Notes: generated by a model from the letters alone, not told the origin. A stretch of 64,000 nt of DNA from Closterium sp. NIES-65 (GCA_948144175.1 CANXME010002068.1:4979001-5043000), one strand, 5' to 3'; shown: positions 11,551-24,540, counted from the stretch's first letter. Numbers and translations: made by a program.

Positions 11551-14500
11551 GTCGCTGTAGGAGCCTCTCGTGGTGACCCTCGCTCCCCCATCTTTGAGGG
11601 GTGTTCCCCCTCCCCCCTCTTGCCCTCTGTTGCTTCTACAGCTGCGGCCGAACTCGTTGGTTTCGAGCCGGTCGGCGCTGCGTCTGCCCCTAGCGGGAGA
11701 GGCCGCACCAGCAAGAGTAAGGGGGGCAAGGGCGCTGGAGGGGCTGGCGGGGGCGGTGGAGGTGGTGGTGGAGGCAGTGGAGGGGGTGGGGGTGGTGGTG
11801 GGAGTGGTGGCGGGGGTGGAGGTGTCGGTGGCAGATGTGAAGGCGGAGGAGGCAGCGGCGGTGGCCGAGAGAGCGGAGGCGGCGGAGGTGGCGTAGGCGG
11901 CGGAGGTGGCGGAGGCGGCGGCGGCAGCGGTGGAGCTGGTCGCGGTCCTGCGCAGAGGAGTGGGTCCGGTGGTGGTCCGCGCCAGCAGCAGCAGCGCAGT
12001 CGTAAGACCCTGTCCCCTTAGCAGCTTCGTGAGTGGTACGCTGCGCGTCAGCGCGGTGGAGGTACTGGTCCCTGCACCTACGTCCTCCGTACCGGCAACC
12101 GTGCTGGTGAGCAATGCGGGGGCCCGCACTCCACCCAGCGCTGCTTCGGCCGCCTGACAGACGCTTGGCGTCACCAGTTCCCCAAGGCCTCTAAGATCCC
12201 TCACTGGGGAGAGCTGTCTAGGGCGGGGGTTGCTATCTTTGATCTTGATTATGATGCTTTTCTTGCTGCCATGTATGCTGTGTCTGATAGTGATGAGGGT
12301 GACTGTTACCTGCGTGTACCGCCTGACCCGGGCATTGAGGCTGCTGCTCTAGGTGCTGGTGAGGCTGCTGCTCTAGGTGCTAGTGCGTCTGCTGCTCCAG
12401 GTGCTGGTGAGTCCGCTCTCTCAGGTACCACGTCGGCTCAGGCCTTACACACCTTCGCCCTTGACTCGGGTGCTTCCCGCTCCTTCTTTCGAGACCGCAC
12501 CACACTTACGCCGCTTAGTCGGCCGGTTGCAGTCTCCCTAGCGGACCCCTCTGGGGGTCCTGTCCTTGCTAGCTTCTCCATTGTCTTACCGTGCCCGGCA
12601 GCCCCCTCTGGCACCCTGTCCGGTCTCTACCTCCCCTCGTTCTCTACGAACTTGGTGAGTGGAGCTGACCTACAAGATAGGGGGGCTGACCAGTTCACTC
12701 CTGCGAGTCAGCGGGTGACCCACTGTACGTGTGCTCGGACAGGCCGACACTTGGCCACGTTCACCCGTCAGCCGGGGTCGAGCCTGTACACACTTACTAT
12801 TGAGTCTCCTCCGGCTGCTGAGTCTGGTCATGTAGCTACGTCGATTCAGGTGTTTGCTGCAGCGTCCAGGTCTGGTCCTGAGTCTGCTCCCTGCTCGTGT
12901 CGTCTCGTGTCCCACCAGACTCTCCTTTGGCACCACCGCCTTGGTCACCCCTCCCTGGCTCTTCTCCGAGGCATGGCCTCCCGTATCCTTGTCTCTGGTC
13001 TCCCCCGGTCTCTCCCTCCCCTACCTCCGAGGCCCGCCCCTACCTGCGTCCCCTGCGTCGAGGGGCGACAGCGCGCCGCCCCTCACTCCTTCGAGTTTCC
13101 TCCGACGGAGGCTCCGCTGCAGACTCTTCACATGGACGTGTGGGGCCCAGCCCGCGTCCGTGGCAAGGGGCACGAGCGTTACTTCCTGTTGGTGGTTGAC
13201 GACTACTCGCGTTACACCACAGTCTTCCCCTTGTGCAGCAAGGGCGACGTCACTGAGGTGTTGATCGACTGGATCCGCGCAGCTCGTCTCCAGGTCAGAG
13301 AGAGTTTCGGCTCGGACTTTCCTGTTCTGCGTCTGCACTCTGACAGAGGCGGGGAGTTTTCCTCTGCCCTTCTGAGAGCCTTCTGTCTAGCACAGGGCAT
13401 CTGCCAGACCTTCACCCTTCCTGCCTCTCCACAGCAAAATGGGATTGCTGAGCACCGCATTGGCATGGTCTTGGACATCGCTCGTACGTCCATGATCCAT
13501 GCGGCTGCCCCCAATTTTCTGTGGCCGTTTGCGATTCAGTACACAGCGCATCAGCTCAACCTCCAGCCCCGGGTCTCCTTGCCAGAGACCTCCCCCACCT
13601 TGCGGTGGACGGGGAAGGTTGGCGATGCGTCTGCATTTCGGGTCTGGGGATCTCGGGCGTTTGTTCGCGACTTGTCTGCGGACAAGCTGTCCCCCCGTGC
13701 TGTTCTCTACGTCTTCCTTGGCTTCCCCCCTGACGTGCCTGGGTGGGAGTTTTACCACCCCACCTCGCGCCGTGTTCTGTCCTCCCAGGACGTCACCTTT
13801 GACGAGTCGGTGCCTTACTACCGTCTCTTCCCCTACCGCACTGCGCCCCTCCCCCCGCCGCCGCTCTTCCTTGCGCCAGGTCCTCCCCTGGTAGACCCCC
13901 TCCCCCCTCAGGGTCCTGCCCCGTCAGGTGTGTCCCAGGTAGACGCAGTCAAGCCCATCGAGGTAGCTGCTGAATCTTGGGCTGCTGGAGGTGCTGAGCC
14001 TAAGGGTGCGGAGCCTGGGGGTGCTGAGTCCAGGGGTGCGGAGCCTGGGGGTGCTGAGCCTGGGGGTGCTGAGTCTAGGGGTGTTGAGCCTGGGAGTGCT
14101 GAGTCTGGGGGTGTTGAGCCTGGGGGTGCTGGGTCTGCTCGTGTGGCCTCGCGAGGTAGTTCTTCGAGGCGGGAGCCACTCTCTCCGCACGAGCTGCGCG
14201 AGTGGTTTGCCCGGCGTTGGAGCCGTGCTACTGGAGCTGGAGGTACTACTGTTGCTGCTGGTCCCGGAGGGGCTCGTCCTGGCGGTTCTGGAGCTGGTGG
14301 GACTTGGGGTGCTGCTGGGGCTGCTGGAGGTACTACTGGAGGTGCTGGCGGTACTGGAGCTACCGGTCCTGCTAGAGCTGGTGCTGCTGGAGCTGCTGGG
14401 GCTCCTGGAGCTGGAGCTGCTGGGGTTGTTGGCGCTGGTGGTTCTGCTGGCGCTCGTGCTTCTGATGGTGCTGGAGTTGGAAGTGTTGGAGCTGGAGGTG

Positions 14501-16830
14501 CTGCTGGCGCTGATGCTGCCGCTGGGGGTATTGGTGCTGTCCCAGCTGGTTCTGCAAGCGCTGTGCGGCCGAGGCCGGACTTCGTTCCGCTCCTTGAGCA
14601 GGTTCTTGGTCTTCCGCCTTCTACTGGTCCTGCCCCTCCCTTAGAGTGTCCACCGCCTGTCCAGTCGCAGTCACAGTTACAGCCCGCCTCCCCCCTGCCT
14701 GCTCCTTCTCCCTACACTGGTCCTACTGGAGGTCTTGCGGAGCGTCGTGAGCCTTCGTCTCGTCGTGCGTCGCCTGTTCGTGCTGCTCGCACTAGTGGTC
14801 GTACTGCGCATTCGCGTCCTCCTGCAGTCCCAGGCAAACACCAGATGGCACTGCGTCCTTCCAAAGCTTCTCTGTGTGTCCCGTTGCCGTCTCCTCCAGC
14901 GTCCTCTCTTCCTCCTCTTGCTGACCCGGAGTCTGACTCTCTTCGTGCTGCCAGTTGTTCTGTCACGCGTCTCCTGGCTACTGTTGTCACTGACCCTTCC
15001 TTTGAATCCACTGCTGCGTCTGCCCTAGTTGCTGAGCTTGTCCACTTCGCTGCTCGATGTCGTCTAGACTACGCTGCTAGTCTTGTTGCTGAGTCTGAGT
15101 CTGTCTCTCCTCCGTCCGTCAGGGGTAAGTGTGCTCTTAGCACGGACGTCCTTGAGGACAGGCAGGAGGAGTTCCAGTGTTTTGCTGCTACTTTGCCTCA
15201 TCTCGTGTCCACGCTGATTGCCCCTGAGGGAGACCCGGATGCACCAGACATCCCGACTCCTCGATCGTACGTTGAGGCGATCGAGGGTCCCTACTCCTCT
15301 CAGTGGAGGTCTTCCATGGACGCAGAGATGGCTTCCTGGAGGTCCACGGGCACCTACGTCGACGAGGTTCCCCCACTTGGGGCGAACATCGTCAGTGGCA
15401 TGTGGATTTTCAAGGTGAAGCGGCCGCCGGGTTCTCCGCCTATCTTCAAGGCGCGTTACGTGGCTCGAGGCTTCAGTCAGCAACAGGAAGTTGACTACTT
15501 TCAGACCTTCTCTCCCACCCCGAAGATGACCACTCTTAAGGTGGTGCTGCACATAGCTGCTCAGCGCGACTACGAGCTTCACTCTCTTGGCTTCAGCACA
15601 GCTTTCCTGCAGGGCAGCCTGCACGAGGAGATCTGGCTGCGCCGCCCACCTGGCTTCACTGGGTCGTTTCCTCCTAGTACCCAGTGGAGCCTCCGGCGGC
15701 CAGTCTACGGTCTCTGCCAGGCGCCCCGTGAGTGGCACGACACACTGAGGACTACACTTGCGGCTCTTGGGTTTGCTCCGTCTACTACCGACCCGTCACT
15801 GTTTCTGCACACCGACACCTCTTTGCGGCCGTTCTACATCCTCGTGTACGTCGACGACTTGGTCTTTGCCACTGCTGACACTGGTGGACTCGCCCACGTG
15901 AAGTCCGAGCTGTAGAAGAGACACACGTGCACAGACCTGGGTGAACTGCGCAGCTACCTTGGCTTGTAGATCACCCGGGACAGAGCACAGCGCACCATTA
16001 CCCTGACTCAGTCACACATGGTGCAGCAGGTCCTTCAGCGCTTCGACTTCACGTACTCGTCGCCTCAGGCCACTCCTCTGTCGACTCGCCACTCGCTCTC
16101 AACTCTGCCTTCGGATGAGTCCGTAGAGCCGAGTGGCCCGTACCCAGAGCTTGTTGGCTGCCTCATGTACCTGATGACCTGCACACGACCTGACCTTGCA
16201 TACCCTCTTAGCATCTTGGCACGCTATGTTGCTACTGGGAGACACCGACCAGAGCACATGGCTGCAGCGAAGAGGGTGTTGCGCTACTTGTGCAGTACGT
16301 CGGGCATGGGGCTAGTGCTTGGAGGGCGACGTCGAGTGGTCCTCAGAGGTCACGCAGACGCTTCTTGGGTTGACGACCAGGCTACGCAGCGGTTGTCACA
16401 GGGTTACACCTTCAGCCTTAGCTCCGGCTCTGTTTCGTGGCGGTCTACCCGCTCGTCTTTTGTTCTCGGCTCCAGCTGTGAGGCTGAGATCTACGCAGGG
16501 GCCATGGCTGCACAGGAGCTACGCTGGCTCACCTACCTGCTGACTGACCTAGGAGACCAGCCTCGTTCTCCTCCAGTTCTTTACGTAGACAACAAGGCCA
16601 TGCTGGCCATGTGTCGGGAGCACAGACTGGAGCACAGAACGAAGCACATTGCTCTCCGCTACTTCCTTGCTCATGAGCTGCAGCACCGTGGTCAGCTGCG
16701 TCTTGCTTACGTGGCCTCAAAGGCCAACACTGCTGATATCTTTACCAAGGCACTTTCGCCTCGTGATCATCAGCGCTTCTGTACTCAGCTAGGTCTTGTG
16801 CCTACTTGGCCTCACTTGCTCACTTCTTGA
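11551..16830 (+). pseudogene. Cop3 gag(partial)-pol: one frame with three TAG codons
   Basis: A single frame covers partial Gag with poly-Gly, the C-X13-C-X3-H-X4-C knuckle, protease LDSGASRS, integrase (HHRLGHPS, MDVWGPA, LHSDRGGEF, QQNGIAEHR), the AEPGG linker, RT (GMWIFKVKR, VYVDDLVFA) and RNase H (HADASWVDD, SSCEAEIYAG, YVDNKAML). It ends with TGA at 16828-16830. The only interruptions are TAG at 12019-12021, 15913-15915 and 15967-15969. All three are CAG in the sister copies Cop4, Cop7 and Cop8. Catalytic residues look intact. Without the Gag N-terminus it cannot be autonomous. Confidence 0.9.
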
Positions 16831-17027
16831 CCTTGCTTGTACTGTGATCTTTCTATACCTGCACTTGCTTGTTTACCTTTATATATGATCTTGCATGTGA
16901 ACTGGCCTTTTGGCCTTGCTCTTGAGCTCGGATTGTGTGGTGACGTTGTGATCCACCCTGAGCTTGCTTTGCTTTGCTTGACTGGTCTTGTGACCTCTTG
17001 TTCTCCCCCACTTTGCCTATGGGGGTG

Positions 17028-17149
17028 TGTCAAACTCATTATATAGCATGTCTAGGCTATAGTGGGGTAGACACTATGGGGTACAGTTTCCTAGGGTTTC
17101 CTACTTGTACCCAACCTTGTGCTAGTTCATTCATTCCTTATTCTTCACA
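17028..17149 (+). repeat. Cop3 3' LTR
   Basis: It is 122 bp, TGTCAAAC...TTCTTCACA, and directly follows polypurine tract ATGGGGGTG. The last part of this LTR, together with the Gypsy sequence next to it, occurs again at 24623-24968. Confidence 0.88.
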
Positions 17150-17457
17150 CAAACTAGACCATGGAGCAACTCATTTGAGCCACGTGCGACGATCCGACCA
17201 CCTGGGAACAGCACTTGCCACTCATCGAATTCACGTACAACAACTCGCCATCCGCCAAGACCCTACAGTCACCGTTTTACATGAACGACGGACAAGACCC
17301 TGCAGTACCCATGACCCCGAACCCCGACAACCCAGTACCACGCGCGGAACAGTTCGCAGAAATCTTACAAGCAGCACGGACCCGGGCAACAAACGCAATT
17401 TAAAAGGCCAACGTCATCGCTAAACGCAATGCCGACCGCCACCGCAGACCTGTCACT
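17150..17457 (+). pseudogene. Gyp1: integrase C-terminal part, copy 1
   Basis: Gypsy integrase sequence: a TMEQL segment, CDDPTTWEQHLPLIEFTYNNS, FYMNDGQDP and RAEQFAEIL. Stops lie before CDDP and at 17401 (TAA where CAA is expected). It ends at the target site of Cop4 (TCACT, 17453-17457). The same block occurs again at 24662 with only two visible base differences. Confidence 0.88.
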
Positions 17458-17588
17458 TGTCAGAACATATAGCTTACTTATTTGTGTAGGCTATAGTGGG
17501 GTATCCCATAAGGGGTACAACCCAATTAGGGTTTCCTATTTGTACTCACTTCGTTCATAATCATTCCATTCTCGTTCTTTCTTTAACT
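17458..17588 (+). repeat. Cop4 5' LTR
   Basis: It is about 131 bp and starts TGTCAGAACATATAG. The usual terminal CA is decayed (TTTAACT just before the primer site). Confidence 0.8.
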
Positions 17589-17600
17589 TGGAATCAGAGC
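17589..17600 (+). other. Cop4 primer binding site
   Basis: TGGAATCAGAGC differs at one position from TGGTATCAGAGC, the copia initiator-tRNA-Met primer site. Confidence 0.8.
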
Positions 17601-17602
17601 AG

Positions 17603-17656
17603 GTTCCCTCCTAGGGACTGCTTCTAGGGCCCACCGAAGCGCGCCCCGAGGCGCGT
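17603..17656 (+). other. Cop4 leader hairpins 1 and 2
   Basis: Hairpin 1 is GTTCCC pairing with GGGAC at 17603-17618. Hairpin 2 is GCGCGCC, loop CCGA, then GGCGCG at 17639-17656. The same pair, with the invariant AGGGCCCACC between them, follows the primer site in Cop7 and Cop8. Confidence 0.65.
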
Positions 17657-17694
17657 TTTCCTTTTTTTTAGCGACCCGTTGTGTCGCCCCCAGC

Positions 17695-18060
17695 GGCCCG
17701 TCGCGCCGCCCTTCCCTTAGCGGCCCCGCCGCCCTTCGATCGCGGCTCCGCCGCCCTTCCTTAGCGGCCCCGCCGCCCTCTGCTAAGCGGCCCCGCCGCC
17801 CTTCGATCGCGGCCCCGCCACCCTTCGATCGCGGCCCCGCCGCCCTTCGATCGCGGCCCCGCCGCCCTCTGCTAAGCGGCCTCGCCGCCCTTCGATCCCG
17901 GCCCCGCCGCCCTCTGCTAAGCGGCCCCGCCGCCCTTCGATCGCGGCCCCGCCGCCCTCTCCTAAGCGGCCCCGCCGCCCTTCGATCGCGGCCCCGCCGC
18001 CCTCTGCTAAGCGGCCCCGCCGCCTTGCTCACGCGGCCCTGCCGCCCTCTGCTACGCGGC
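17695..18060 (+). repeat. GC-rich minisatellite in Cop4 leader
   Basis: Tandem units alternate CGGCCCCGCCGCCCTTCGAT and CGGCCCCGCCGCCCTCTGCTAAG, each about 21-23 bp. The unit sequence differs from those in the leaders of the other copies. Confidence 0.85.
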
Positions 18061-18419
18061 CTCGCCGCCGCGTCGCCCGTGCACCTGCCCGTGCACCCAC
18101 CCGTGCACCTACCCGTGCGAGCCGTCCCAGCCGCCCGTGCGGCCGCCCGTGAATCGCCCGCGAGACGCGCGCGCCGCCCGAGCCGCCCGCGAGACGCCCG
18201 CGCCGCCCGAGCCGCCCGAGCCGCCCGCGAGACGCCCGCGCCGCCCGAGCCGCCCGAGCCGCCCGAGCCGCCTGTGCCGCCCCAGCCGCCCGAGGAGCCG
18301 ATCTTCTGCTCCTGTGGGGCTCCTACTGCTCCTGGGCCAGCGCAGCTGCTGTGCTGCCGTGTTGCTGTGTCGCTGTGCTACCCGACTCTTCCTGCCCGGT
18401 GAGACTGTCAGCTGCTACA

Positions 18420-21400
18420 ATGGCCACCCCCAGTGTCCTGACTTTTGACGCTGAGGGTCGCGCCATTGACTTTGCAGTCTGGATTGAGGACCTGCAGCTG
18501 TACTTACTGTGCGATGCGATCGATGAGGTTTCTCTCTTTGACTTTGTCTCTGGCGCTGTCCCTGCCCCTCCTGCTGATGCTGACCCCACTGTTCGCTCCA
18601 AGTGGGCCACACGCGATGCTGCTGCACGTCTTGCTGTGCGTCGCCACCTCCCTTCCTCCGAGCGTGCACACTTTAGTCAGTGCAAGACCGCTCAGGCCTT
18701 GTACGACGCTGTAGTTGCGCGCTACTCCTCCCCTTCCACTGCTACACTGAGCCGCCTCATGCTACCGTACCTCTTCCCTGACCTTGCTGCCTTTTCCACA
18801 GTCACTGACCTCTTTACCCACCTTCGCGCTAGTGACACTCGCTACCGAGCTGCGCTTCCTGCTGCCTTCCTCGCCGAAAACCCCCCTCCCATGTACATCA
18901 CCCTCTACTTTCTAGTCACCCGTCTCCCTGAGTCCCTTCGTGCTGTTAGGGACCAGTTTCTCTCTGTCTGTCCCACCACCCTCACTGTCGACCTCCTTGA
19001 GAAGTCCCTGCTAGCGGCCGAGAAGAGCATAGTCGCTGTAGGGGCCTCTCGTGGTGACCCGCGCACCCCCATCTTTGAGGGGTGTTCTCCTTCCTCCCTG
19101 TTACCCTCTATCGCCTCTGCTGCTGCGGCCGACCTCGTTGGTTTAGAGTCGGTCGGTGCGGCGTCTGCCCCCAGCGGTAGGCGCCGCTCTGGCAAGAGCA
19201 AGGGGGGCAAGGGAGCGGGTGGAGCTAGCGGGGGCGGTGGCGGAGGAGGTGGAGGCGGCGGGGGGACTGGGGGTGGCGGTGGGGGTGGAGGCGAGGGTGG
19301 AGGTCCTGGTGGCGGCGGTGGAGGCGGAGGTGGCGGCGGAGGTGGTGGCGGAGGAGGCAGTGGGAGCGGCGGGGGCGAGGGTGGCGGTGGCGGCGGTGGC
19401 GGCGGAGGCGGGGGTGGCGGTGGTGGAGGTGGTCGGAGTGGCTCGTCCCAGAGGAGCGGCACTGGGGGTGGTCAGCGCCAGCAGCAGCAGCAGCAGCAGC
19501 AGTAGCAGCAGCAGCAGCGCTCTCGCGACGTCCCCGCCCCTCAGCAGCTCCGTGAGTGGTACTCGCAGCGTCAGCGTGGTGGGGCGTTCGGTCCCTGCAC
19601 CTACGTCCTTCGCACCGGCGACCGCGCGGGTGAGCAGTGTGGGGGTACCCACACCGCTCGCCGCTGCTTTGCCCGCCTGACCGACGCTTGGCGCCAGCAG
19701 TTTCCGGAGGCCTCTGAGATCCCCCGCTGGGGAGAGCTGTCTAGGGCTGGTGTAGCTGTGTTTGATCTTGACTTTGATGCTATCCTTGCTGCCATGTATG
19801 CTGTGACTGTTAGTGATGATGGTGAGTGTTACCGGTGCTTTCCGCCCGACCCGGGCATTGGTACTGCTGTGTTAGGTGCCAGTGAGGCTGCTGCTCTAGG
19901 TGCCAGTGCGTCTGTGCTCTCAGGTGCTAGTGAGTCTGCCCTCTCAGGTACTGTGTCGGCTTCTGCCTCCCACACCTTCACCCTTGACTCTGGGGCGTCT
20001 CGCTCCTTCTTTCGGGACCGCACCACTCTCACGCCGCTTAGTCGGCCGGTTGCGGTGTCCCTGGCTGACCCCTCTGGGGGTCCTGTCCTGTCTCGTTTCT
20101 CCACAGTCCTCCCGTGTCCGGCGGCTCCCTCTGGCACCCTGACTGGTCTTTACCTCCCCTTGTTCTCTACGAACCTGGTGAGTGGTGCTGACCTACAGGA
20201 TGTGGGGGTCCACCAGTTCACTCCTGCTCGTCAGCGGGTGACACACTGCACAGAGGCTAGCACAGGTCGCCACCTGGCTACGTTTAGACGTCAGCCAGGG
20301 TCGAGCCTGTACACACTGACCACTGCTTCTCCTCCCGGTGCTGAGTCTGGTAGAGTCCCTTCGTCTGGTCAGGTGTTTGCTGCAGCATCCAGGTCTGGTC
20401 CTGAGTCTGCCCCCTGTTCGTGTCCCCGTCTGTCTCACGAGACTCTCCTCTGGCACCACCGCCTTGGCCACCCCTCTCTGCTTCGGCTCAGAGGCATGGC
20501 CTCCCGTCTTCTTGTGTCTGGTCTCCCCCGGTCCCTCCCTCCCCTTCCTCAGGGCCCTGGCCCTGCCTGTGTCCCCTGTGTCGAGGGGCGCCAGCGTGCT
20601 GCCCCTCACTCCTCCCAGTTTCCTCCGACAGAGGCTCCGTTGCAGACACTTCACATGGACGTGTGGGGCCCTGCCCGCGTCCGTGGACTCGGTCACGAGC
20701 GCTACTTCCTGTTGGTGGTTGACGACTACTCGCGTTACACCACAGTCTTCCCCTTGCGCAGCAAGGGTGATGTCACTCAGGTGCTGATCGACTGGATCCG
20801 CGAGGCTCGTCTCCAGCTCAGGCAGAGCTTTTGCTCGGACTTTCCTGTGTTGCGTCTGCACTTGGACAGAGGCGGAGAGTTCTCCTCTGGCCTTCTGCGT
20901 GCCTTCTGTTGTGCGCGAGGCATCCGCCAGACCTTCACGCTTCCGGACTCACCGCAGCAAAATGGGATTGCAGAGCGCCGCATTGGCATGGTCATGGACG
21001 TCGCTCGTACGTCTATGATGCATGCGGCTGCCCCCCATTTTCTGTGGCCGTTTGCGGTCAGGTACGCGGCGCATCAGATCAACCTCCACCCCAGGGTCTC
21101 CAGGCCGGAGACCTCCCCAGCCCTGTTGTGGACGGGGAAGGTTGGCGATGCGTCGGCGTTCCGGGTCTGGGGATCTCGGGCGTTTGTCCGCGACTTGTCT
21201 GCGGACAAGCTGTCCCCTCGCGCCGCTCCCTGCGTCTTCCTGGGGTTCCCCCCCGACGCCCCTGGGTGGCAGTTCTACCACCCCACCTCTCAGCGTGTTC
21301 TGTCCTCCCAGGACGTCACGTTCGACGAGTCGGTACACTACTACCGCCTCTTCCCCTACCGCACTCCTTCCCTTCCCCCGCCCCCGCTCTTCTTGGTACC

Positions 21401-24341
21401 AGGTCCCCCCCCGGTAGACCCCCTCCCCTCTCAGGGTCCTGCCCCTTCAGGTGTGTCCCAGGTAGACGCGGTCGAGCCTGTCGAGGTCACTGGTGACTCT
21501 GGTGCTGCTGGGGGTCCTGAGCCTGGGGGTGCGGAGTCGGGGGGTGCTGAGCCTGGGGGTGCTGGGCCTGGGGGTGCTGAGCCTGGGGGTACTAAGTCTG
21601 GGGGTGCTGAGCCTGGGGGTGCTGAGTCTGGGGGTGCTGAGCCTAGGGGTGCTGAGACTGGGGGTGCTCCGCCTGGAGGTGCTTTGCCTGAGGGTGCTGC
21701 GCCTGGAGGTTCTTCGCTTGGAGGTTCTCCGCCTGGAGGTGCTTCGTCTCGCCGAGAGCCACTCTCCCCACAGGAGCTGCGTGAGTGGTTTGCCCGGCGC
21801 TGGAGGCGTGCTGCTGGTGCTGGAGGTTCTTCGGATGCAGAGGGTGCTGCTGCCGCGCGTCCCGGAGGTGCTCGTGCTGTGGGTGCTGGAGCTGCTGGGC
21901 CTGAGGGTTCTCCTGGAGCTGGTGCTGCTGAGGGTGTTGGCGCTGAGACTACTGTTGGCGGTCCGACTAGCGGTGCTCCTGGTGCTGCTGGAGGTGCCGC
22001 TGGAGGTGCTGCTGGAGCGGGTACTCCTGCTGGGGGTACTGGTGCTGTCCCTGCTGTTTCTGGCGTCGCCACGCGGCCCCGACCGTACTTTGTTCCGCTC
22101 CTGCAGCAGGTTCTTGGTCTTACACCTTCTCCTGGTCCTCCTCCGCCTCCCTTAGAGGGTCCACAGCCTGTCCAGTCCCAGTCACAGCTACAGCCTGCCT
22201 CCCCTTTGCCTGCTCCTTCTCCCTACGCTGGTCCGACTGGAGGTCTTACTGAGCGTCGTGAGCCTGCGTCTCGTCCTGCGTCGCCTGTTCGTCCTGCACG
22301 CACTAGTGGTCGCAGTTCGCGTCAGCGTCCTCCTCCTGTCCCTGGCACGCACCGGATGTCTCTGCGTCCGTCCACTGCTCCTCTGCGTGCCCCTTTGCCT
22401 TCTCCTCCAGAGTCCTCTCTTCCTGCTCTTGCCGACCCGGAGTCGGACTCTCTTCGTGCTGCCAGTCCCACTGTCACGCGTCTCCTTGCTACTGCTGACA
22501 CTGACCCTTCCTTCGAGTCTTCTGCTGCGTCTGCCCTTGTCACTGAGCTTGTCGACTTTGCTGCGCGCTGTCGTCTAGACTACGCTGCTAGTCTTGTCGC
22601 TGAGTCTGAGTCTGCCTGTCCTCCGTCCGTCGGGGGTGAGTGTGCCCTAGGCACGGACGTCCTTGAGGACAGGCAGGAGGAGTTCCAGTGTCTGGCCGCC
22701 GCTTCACCTCATCTCGCGTCTGTACTGCTCGCCCCTGAGGGAGACCCGGATGCACTAGACATCCCGACTCCGCGCTCTTACGCGGAGGCGATAGAGGGTC
22801 CCTACTCCTCTCAGTGGCAGGCAGCTATGGATGCAGAGATGGCTTCCTGGAAGTCCACAGGCACCTACGTTGACGCTGTTCCCCCTCCTGGGGCGAACAT
22901 CGTCAGTGGCATGTGGATCTTCAAGGTGAAGCGGCCGCCGGGTTCTCCGCCTGTCTTCAAGGCGCATTACGTGGCTCGTGGCTTCAGTCAGCGGCAGGGA
23001 GTTGACTACTTTCAGACCTTCTCCCCCACCCCGAAGATGACCACTCTTCGGGTACTGCTGCACGTTGCTGCTCACCGTGACTACGAGCTGCACTCTCTCG
23101 ACTTCAGCACTGCTTTCTTGCAGGGCAGCCTGCACGAGGAGATCTGGCTGCGTCGCCCACCTGGCTTCACTGGGTCTTTCCCTCCTGGTACCCAGTGGAG
23201 TCTCCGGCGTCCAGTCTACGGTCACCGCCAGGCGCCACGTGAGTGGCACGACACACTGAGGACTACACTTGCGGCACTTGGGTTTGCTCCTTCTACTGCT
23301 GACCCGTCGCTGTTTCTGCGCACCGACACCTCTCTGCCGCCGTTCTACATCCTCGTGTACGTCGACGACTTGGTCTTTGCCACAGCTGACACTGCTGGAC
23401 TCGCCTACGTGAAGTCCGAGCTGCAGAAGAGACACACGTGCACTGACCTGGGTGAACTGCGCAGCTACCTTGGCTTGCAGATCACCCGGGACAGAGCACG
23501 CCGCACCATTACCCTGACTCAGTCACACATGGTGCAGCAGGTCCTTCAGCGCTTCGGCTTCACGTACTCCTCGCCTCAGGCCACTCCTCTGCCTACTCGC
23601 CACTCGCTCTCAGCTCTGCCTTCGGATGAGTCCGTAGAGTCGAGTGGCCCGTATGCAGAGCTTGTTGGCTGCCTCATGTACCTGATGACCTGCACTCGAC
23701 CTGACCTTGCATACCCTCTTAGCATTCTCGCACGCTATGTTGCTCCTCGGAGACACCGACCAGAGCACATGGCTGCAGCGAAGAGGGTGTTGCGCTACTT
23801 GTGCAGTACGTCGGGCATGGGGCTAGTGCTTGGAGGGCGCAGTCCAGTGGTCCTCACTGGGCACGCGGACGCGTCTTGGGCTGACGACCAGGCTACGCAG
23901 CGGTCGTCACAGGGTTACACCTTCGGCCTTGGTTCCGGCTCTGTTTCGTGGCGGGCTACTTGCTCGTCTTCTGTTCTCGGCTCCAGTTGTGAGGCTGAGA
24001 TCTACGCCGGGGCTATGGCTTCTCAGGAGCTTCGCTGGCTCACCTACCTGCTGACCGACCTTGGAGAGCCGCCTCGTTCTCCTCCAGTCCTGTACGTAGA
24101 CAACAAGGCCATGCTGGCCTTGTGTCGAGAGCAGCGACTAGAGCACAGGACAAAGCACATTTCTCTCCGCTACTTTCTTGCTCGTGAGCTACAGCAGCGT
24201 GGACAGTTGCGACTTGCGTACGTGGCCTCTGAGGCCAACACTGCAGATGTCTTCACCAAGGCACTTGCGCCTTGTGATCATCAGCGTTGTTGCACGCAGC
24301 TGGGTCTTGTGCCTGTCTTGCCTCACTTACTCACTTCTTGA
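18420..24341 (+). pseudogene. Cop4 gag-pol polyprotein with a single TAG
   Basis: The ATG at 18420 gives MATPSVLTFDAEGRAIDF. The frame runs 5.9 kb to TGA at 24339-24341 with one interruption, TAG at 19503-19505 inside a CAG (poly-Gln) run. Order: Gag, a poly-Gly tract of about 90 residues (19210-19435), poly-Gln, knuckle (CTYVLRTGDRAGEQC...H...C), protease LDSGASRSFF, integrase (HHRLGHPS, HMDVWGPA, LHLDRGGEF, NGIAERR), the AEPGG/AESGG linker (about 21500-21740), RT (YVDDLVFA) and RNase H (HADASWADD, CEAEIYAG, YVDNKAML). The acidic triad of integrase and the RT YVDD box are present. Ancestrally a full copia polyprotein. Confidence 0.92.
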
Positions 24342-24540
24342 CCTTGCTTGTACCTTCACCTATATATACTCTTGCTCTTGCTTACTTGACTCTTGTATAT
24401 CTCTATATATGATCTTGCATGTGTACTGGCCTTGTGGCCTTTGAACTTGTGCTCGGAATGTGTGGTGACTTTGTGATCCACTCTGAGCTTTGCTTTGCTT
24501 TGCTTGACTGGTCTTGTGACCTCTTGTTCTCCCCCACTTT

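Larger units (their letters stand above)
11551..17149 (+). mobile_element. Cop3: 5'-truncated copia element
   Basis: It starts abruptly in the middle of gag (VAVGASRGDPR), with no 5' LTR, primer site or leader. It runs through to a normal polypurine tract and a 122-bp 3' LTR (17028-17149). The left junction also lacks about a kilobase of Gypsy (RNase H to mid-integrase). One deletion spanning both the Cop3 5' end and the Gypsy RNase H explains both losses (inference). Confidence 0.85.

Noticed and set aside
18905..19462. Poly-proline, poly-alanine/threonine or poly-valine proteins opposite or beside the Gly-rich tracts
   Set aside because: They are other-frame readings of GGN repeats in gag.
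19503..19505. Gag/pol read-through UAG in Cop4
   Set aside because: The TAG is inside a CAG run and is absent from Cop7 and Cop8; the position is not conserved, so decay is more likely.
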